NCBI GenBank assembly: GCA_900540845.1
Contig: UQHS01000018.1
Location: 1-37,318, forward strand
Source: an uncultured Collinsella sp.
GTDB taxonomy: Bacteria; Actinomycetota; Coriobacteriia; Coriobacteriales; Coriobacteriaceae
DNA: 37,318 bases
Reading direction: 5' to 3'
The notes under the pieces were generated by a model. That model worked only from the letters and a program-made list of their open reading frames with translations, searched no databases and was not told where the DNA came from. The position numbers were made by a program, and so were the translations under genes. Positions 33,742 through 37,318 of this stretch are shown here, one piece after another (positions within the stretch are counted from its first letter, which is position 1; the number at the start of each line of letters is the position of its first letter).

Positions 33742-34773
33742 ATGGCCATGCATTTCAAGCGCCTGCTTCCCATCCCCAAGGAGATTCGCGAGGAGATGCC
33801 CCTGCGTGCCGACCTCGTTGACGCCAAGGCTGCCTTCGACGCCGAGGTCGCCGCCATCTTCCGCGGCGAGGATAGCCGCCGCGTGCTCATCATCGGTCCG
33901 TGCTCGGCCGACCGCGAGGACTCCGTGCTCGAGTACATGACGCGCCTCGCCGGGCTGCAGGAGCGCGTGCGTGAACGCCTGCTTATCATCCCGCGCGTCT
34001 ACACCAACAAACCGCGCACCAAGGGCACCGGCTACAAGGGCCTGCTCCACAACCCCGACCCGGAGGCCGGCGACGACCTGCTCGAGGGCGTCAAGGCCAT
34101 CCGCCGTATGCACCTGCGCGTGATTGAGGAGACGGGCTTTTTCACCGCCGACGAGATGCTCTACCCGAGCAATTATCAGTACCTCATCGATCTGCTTTCT
34201 TACGTCGCCGTGGGCGCGCGCTCCGTTGAGAACCAGGAGCATCGCCTGGTTGCGTCGGGCATCTCGGTGCCCGTGGGCATGAAGAACCCCACCGCCGGCT
34301 CCACGAGTGTCATGCTCAACTCCATCTATGCCGCCCAGGCCGAGCAGGGCTTCATCTTCCGCAACTGGGAGGTTGAGACCCCGGGCAACCCGCTCGCGCA
34401 CGCGGTGCTGCGCGGCTATATCGGGCTGGACGGCCGCACGTACCCCAACTACCACTACGAGCACCTCGAGCGCCTCGCCGAGCGCTACACGGCAGAGGCC
34501 GGTTACGCCAATCCCGGCGTGGTGGTGGACTGCAATCACGACAACTCCGGCAAGCGCCCGTTTGAGCAGCTGCGCATTGCCAAAGAAGTGCTCGATTCCT
34601 GCCGCCGCAACGAGACGATCGACAGAATCGTGCGCGGCTTCATGGTCGAGAGTTACCTGGAGGACGGCAACCAGCCCGTCGACGGCGGCGTGTACGGCAA
34701 GTCCATCACCGACCCGTGCATTGGCTGGGAAAAGACCGAGCGCTTCGTGCTGGAGGTTGCCGACCGCGCGTAA
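33742..34773 (+). CDS. 3-deoxy-7-phosphoheptulonate synthase (DAHP synthase, class I)
   Basis: The enzyme condenses phosphoenolpyruvate and erythrose-4-phosphate, the entry step of the shikimate pathway. The 343-residue product is the AroF/G/H type: LIIGPCSADREDSVLEYM, PRVYTNKPRTKGTGYKGL, VGARSVENQEHRLVASG, VGMKNPTAGS, VVVDCNHDNSGKRP, FMVESYLEDGNQP and GKSITDPCIGWEKTE are all intact, including metal-binding Cys, His, Glu and Asp. Which aromatic amino acid inhibits it cannot be told by eye. AGGAG lies 6 bases before the ATG. No T-box or leader peptide is visible in the 156 bases upstream. Confidence 0.95.
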   Translation: MAMHFKRLLPIPKEIREEMPLRADLVDAKAAFDAEVAAIFRGEDSRRVLIIGPCSADREDSVLEYMTRLAGLQERVRERLLIIPRVYTNKPRTKGTGYKGLLHNPDPEAGDDLLEGVKAIRRMHLRVIEETGFFTADEMLYPSNYQYLIDLLSYVAVGARSVENQEHRLVASGISVPVGMKNPTAGSTSVMLNSIYAAQAEQGFIFRNWEVETPGNPLAHAVLRGYIGLDGRTYPNYHYEHLERLAERYTAEAGYANPGVVVDCNHDNSGKRPFEQLRIAKEVLDSCRRNETIDRIVRGFMVESYLEDGNQPVDGGVYGKSITDPCIGWEKTERFVLEVADRA

Positions 34774-35120
34774 CGTTGCAGCTGGCGACGTGTGTTGCTG
34801 GATTTGCTCTCGTGGCGCCGGAAGCGCCCTGTTCCCCACCTCAATTTTGGGGCTGTCCCTAAATCGAGGTGCACGCGCGCTCGCCTTACCAGTAGGAGTA
34901 AGCCTGCCCCGCCGGCGGGGCGATCCCAAAATCGAGGTGTAGTGCGTGCAAGTCCGCCTCACCAGCGCAATGAAAACGATTCAAAAACGTTTTTCTTGCC
35001 GCTGGTGAGGCGGACTTCGTTTTCTTTCATGCCGAGGAAGGGCTCGCCGGCGGCGTCGGGTGCGCGTGGGGAGCTCCTCTGCCGTATGGAGGCGGGGCGG
35101 CTGTTAGAATGGCAGCAGAG
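34774..35120. other. Intergenic cluster of inverted repeats
   Basis: No gene is supported. Three folds follow one another. CACCTCAATTTTGGG (34837-34851) is inverted at 34925-34939 with one mismatch. GCCCCGCCGGCGGGGC (34906-34921) is a perfect 16-base palindrome. An 18-base perfect inverted repeat follows at 34950-34967/35000-35017. The AATCGAGGTG core also occurs as a direct repeat (34862-34871 and 34930-34939). Confidence 0.55.
34950..35029 (+). terminator. Long-stem hairpin, probable terminator after DAHP synthase
   Basis: AAGTCCGCCTCACCAGCG (34950-34967) pairs perfectly with 35000-35017. The loop itself contains AAAACG and CGTTTT that can pair. The distal side is followed by CGTTTTCTTTC, so it could stop plus-strand transcription about 240 bases past the DAHP synthase gene. 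A mobile-element origin is the alternative. Confidence 0.5.
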
Positions 35121-35252
35121 ATATGGCCGGGCGGGGCATGGGGCTGCGCGCGGATATGGCCGGGCGGGGCATGGGGCTGCGCGCCGGTATGGCCGCGCGG
35201 TGCAAGAGGCTGCGCAAGGGCATGCCGCGTGGGGCACGAGGTCGCGTGCGGC
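35121..35252 (+). repeat. 33-bp tandem repeat, three clear units plus one decayed
   Basis: Units start at 35121, 35154, 35187 and 35220. Units 1 and 2 are nearly identical (ATATGGCCGGGCGGGGCATG then GGGCTGCGCG), unit 3 has several changes and unit 4 is weak. The period is 11 codons and the frame is open into the membrane protein at 35291. If translated it would read MAGRGMGLRAD, MAGRGMGLRAG, MAARCKRLRKG, a strongly basic repeat. No ribosome binding site precedes the first ATG (35123), so I do not include it in the gene. Confidence 0.75.
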
Positions 35253-35290
35253 GCAGAGGCCGCGTAAGGCCGCACGATTGCGAGGTACAC

Positions 35291-36304
35291 ATGAACGAGC
35301 TCAACCGCCACGACGCGAGCCGCGGCCGCGCCGTTTTGGAAGACGATTACGAGTACATCGAGGTAGAGGAGGCCGCCGGCCTGGATTATCCCGGCGGCGT
35401 CATGATGTCCCCGGGTGTGGGCATGTCCGACCGCACGCGCTGGATCATCACGGTGGCACTGGTTGCCGCCGCGCTGGTGTGCTGGTTCGCGCTCCTGCCC
35501 CACTTCTCGTCTCCGGAAGCGCATGCAGATGTGATCGCCACCATCGATGAGAAAATCGACAACGTGCTCACGCTCACGGCGGGATCGGCGGGTGCGTCGG
35601 CGCTCATTTCCGCGATTCCCGGCGACGCGGGTTCGCCCATCGCCGAAAAACTGATGGATTTGAGCACGGGTTTCTTGATTGTCTTGGCAGCCCTCTTTCT
35701 CGAGAAATACCTCATCACCATATTCAGCGCGGCGGCCTTGGGGTTCGCCCTGCCTGTGGCGGCCCTCTTGGGCGTGGCCTTCGTTTGGATGCGGGGCCGT
35801 AGCCCTTGGGCAAAGCCCTCCCTGATTGTTGGGGGCAAACTGACAGCTCTCGGTGTGGTTCTGCTGCTCGCCATTCCCACGAGCACGTGGGTCACGAACC
35901 AAATTGACACCACGTACGAGACGTCGATGCAGGAGTCGATCGAGAGGGCCGAACAACTTTCTGAGGGCGCCGCGCAGATTGAGGAAGAGGGCGGCAAGAA
36001 TGGTGACGAAGGCATCATCGATGCCGTCACGGGTTTCTTCACGGGCATTTTCGATACGGTCAGCAAGGGCGTTGGCGGTATGGTCGATGGCGCCAAGGAT
36101 GCCCTCAACCAGTTCATCGAGTCGCTCGCGGTCATGCTGGTGACCTCGTGCCTCATCCCCATTCTCGTACTGCTGTTTTACTTCTGGGTCGCAAAGATTG
36201 TGCTCGGCGTGAACATCGATGTCCCGACGGTCGCCTCGGCGCTCAGCCCGCGCCGGGTTCGCCGTCGCATGTCCGACGCCGTCTCGGGTAAGGATCGCGC
36301 ATGA
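35291..36304 (+). CDS. Uncharacterised multi-pass membrane protein
   Basis: I do not recognise a named family. The 337-residue product has an acidic cytosolic-type start (residues 1-48), hydrophobic segments at about 51-70, 125-145, 146-167, 181-198 and 278-303, and a basic tail (RRVRRR). Between the fourth and fifth segments, residues about 205-275 form a charged, Gly-containing region with EQLSEGAAQIEEEGGKNGDE and GFFTGIFDTVSKGVGGMVDG, suggestive of amphipathic helices outside or along the membrane. The segment SALISAIPGDAGSPIAEKLM looks conserved-type. ATG 35291 has GAGG 5 bases upstream; the frame continues upstream through a 33-bp tandem repeat. The stop overlaps the ATG of rsmJ (ATGA). 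Confidence 0.7.
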   Translation: MNELNRHDASRGRAVLEDDYEYIEVEEAAGLDYPGGVMMSPGVGMSDRTRWIITVALVAAALVCWFALLPHFSSPEAHADVIATIDEKIDNVLTLTAGSAGASALISAIPGDAGSPIAEKLMDLSTGFLIVLAALFLEKYLITIFSAAALGFALPVAALLGVAFVWMRGRSPWAKPSLIVGGKLTALGVVLLLAIPTSTWVTNQIDTTYETSMQESIERAEQLSEGAAQIEEEGGKNGDEGIIDAVTGFFTGIFDTVSKGVGGMVDGAKDALNQFIESLAVMLVTSCLIPILVLLFYFWVAKIVLGVNIDVPTVASALSPRRVRRRMSDAVSGKDRA

Positions 36305-37206
36305 GCCCTCAAAATGTGCAATTTGGGGACGTGCCCCAAATTAGTCATGTGAGTCAGGGTGCTCCCGCCGATGTGCAATTTGGGGCACGTCCCCAAATTA
36401 GTCATGTGACGGTGCTGTGCGCGGATGAGTGTTCGCGCGCCCGAGCGGAGGGCTTATCGGCGCGCCTGGGTGCTCCGCTGACGTTTGCGACGGACGCACC
36501 CGCTGGCGATGCTGTGTCAGCTTCGGGATTTGTGCCAGATTCGGGACAGCTCTACCTCAAGGTCTCACAGGCGGGTCTCGCCCTTGCGCGCGACGGCATG
36601 GAGCTCGTGCCGGATTTTGCGGAGATGCTGCCGCGCGTCAAACAGGGCGCACTCCAGCGCGAGATGTTGGTAAGGGCTGCGCGCATCAAGGGCGCTTCGT
36701 GTCTGCGTGCCGTCGATGCGACGGCGGGGTTGGGCGAGGATTCCTTTTTACTTGCGGCGGCAGGGTTTTCGGTCACCTTGTGCGAGGCGGATCCCGTGAT
36801 CGCCGTGCTGTTGGAGGATGCTCTGGATCGCGCGTCTCGCGATGAGGCGCTGGCTCCCATCGTTTCGCGCATGCGCCTTGTCGAGGGCGATAGCCGTGAC
36901 GTGCTCGCCCGCCTAGGCTCCGACCCCGCCACGCGCCCCGATGTGGTGTATCTGGACCCGATGTTTCCCGGGCGCACCAAAAGCGCTGCGGTAAAGAAGA
37001 AGTTCCAGCTCATACACGGTTTGGAGCGCCCGACGGATCCGGTTGACGAAGGGCTGCTCCTGCAGGCGGCGCAAGATGCCCACCCTCGAAAGATCGTGAT
37101 CAAGCGCCCCGTTAAAGGGCCGCATCTTGCCGGTGTCAAACCAAGTCACAGCGTGGCGGGCAAGGCTGTCCGATACGATTGCATCGTTCCGCCCCAGCAG
37201 GCGTAG
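36301..37206 (+). CDS. rsmJ: 16S rRNA m2G1516 methyltransferase RsmJ
   Basis: RsmJ methylates G1516 of 16S rRNA using S-adenosylmethionine. The family motifs are clear: VSQAGLALARDGMELVPDF, VDATAGLGEDSFLLAAAG (SAM site), VVYLDPMFPGRTKSAAVKKK, IVIKRPVKGPHLAG and a final GKAVRYDCI. The first ~37 codons from ATG 36301 are translated from two copies of a palindromic repeat (36314-36352, 36371-36409), giving VQFGDVPQISHV and VQFGARPQISHV, which are foreign to the family. The native protein may instead start at GTG 36411, although that has no clear ribosome binding site. The ATG at 36301 overlaps the stop of the membrane protein, suggesting coupling. The remaining 57 bases before the IS end hold nothing. 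Confidence 0.85.
   Translation: MSPQNVQFGDVPQISHVSQGAPADVQFGARPQISHVTVLCADECSRARAEGLSARLGAPLTFATDAPAGDAVSASGFVPDSGQLYLKVSQAGLALARDGMELVPDFAEMLPRVKQGALQREMLVRAARIKGASCLRAVDATAGLGEDSFLLAAAGFSVTLCEADPVIAVLLEDALDRASRDEALAPIVSRMRLVEGDSRDVLARLGSDPATRPDVVYLDPMFPGRTKSAAVKKKFQLIHGLERPTDPVDEGLLLQAAQDAHPRKIVIKRPVKGPHLAGVKPSHSVAGKAVRYDCIVPPQQA
36314..36409. repeat. Two copies of a palindromic CAATTTGGGG/CCCCAAATT repeat
   Basis: Two 39-base units at 36314-36352 and 36371-36409 share ATGTGCAATTTGGGG at the left and CCCCAAATTAGTCATGTGA at the right. Their centres differ: ACGTG in the first, CACGT in the second, that is, the core of one is the reverse complement of the other. The step is 57 bases, exactly 19 codons, so the frame of rsmJ stays open. 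Part of the right arm also occurs alone at 7345-7358. REP-like elements behave this way, and the short copy at 7345 supports that. Confidence 0.75.
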
Positions 37207-37263
37207 CCACAGAGGGTAGGGGACGAAGCGCAGAGGGTAAAAAAGTCGAAAACAAGCCGAATA

Positions 37264-37317
37264 GGGACTGCGGACAAAAAGTTGGACACCTCGACGGTGT
37301 CCGGATGGGAGGTCCGC
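37264..37317. mobile_element. Insertion-sequence end at right edge of window
   Basis: This is the exact reverse complement of bases 1-54, so the same end of the same IS type faces outwards at both edges. The IS body is not in the window. It starts 57 bases past the rsmJ stop. Confidence 0.75.
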
Positions 37318-37318
37318 A

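Noticed and set aside
36314..36409. CRISPR-like repeat-spacer pattern.
   Set aside because: There are only two units, with a short gap and inverted cores, inside a coding frame, and no cas genes. REP-like repeats fit better.

Overview
The window looks like one chromosomal contig of a high-GC gut actinobacterium of the class Coriobacteriia, most likely Collinsella or a close relative. This is inferred from gene content and style: rplM-rpsI followed by glmM, a PTS glucose-type IIA protein, nagB, purC, SulP, release factor 3, Tex, and a tmRNA whose tag ends in LALAA. Most of the window is visibly GC-rich. Three stretches are AT-richer and look acquired: about 55-540, about 2470-4700 and about 23050-25200. 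Both ends of the window carry the same 54 bp in inverted orientation, an insertion-sequence end, so the contig probably breaks at two IS copies.

Region 1 (1-8100) is accessory and eroded. A DUF2975 membrane protein is cut by the IS. It is followed by the ribosome binding site and start codon of a lost partner gene, then by a 23-codon DUF3800 stub on the other strand. Next come a CPBP-family membrane protease and a Ser/Thr kinase with an N-terminal domain that recalls abortive-infection proteins. A ToxN/AbiQ-like toxin follows a structured leader. After it lie half of a GyrI-like gene, a frameshifted AAA/DUF4143 ATPase behind a paired palindrome, an unidentified small ORF and a rhodanese remnant. 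I read this as a worn defence or mobile island.

Region 2 (8100-13000) is RNA and DNA maintenance: a tRNA-dihydrouridine synthase, a small SEC-C-like protein overlapping trmO, a GIY-YIG/AlkD-like fusion, ssrA (tmRNA, minus strand) and a patatin-like phospholipase.

Region 3 (13000-23010) is core metabolism and translation: a possible structured RNA, a clear promoter, rplM-rpsI with terminator, glmM, PTS IIA, nagB, purC (minus), SulP, prfC and a DUF554 membrane protein (minus). GlmM and NagB sit on opposite sides of the amino-sugar branch, close to a PTS component that senses sugar supply.

Region 4 (23050-25200) is an AT-richer two-gene operon. It encodes a putatively exported papain-fold (C39/C10-like) protein and a signal-anchored protein made of two copies of one unnamed domain. 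It is the best candidate here for an undescribed secreted system.

Region 5 (25260-37318) returns to core and conserved genes: tex, then on the minus strand an OPT transporter and a GH13 glucosidase followed by EcsC. After these, on the plus strand, come type III pantothenate kinase, DAHP synthase, a cluster of inverted and tandem repeats, an unnamed membrane protein and rsmJ. The rsmJ start contains two copies of a palindromic repeat. No tRNA, rRNA or CRISPR array was found.
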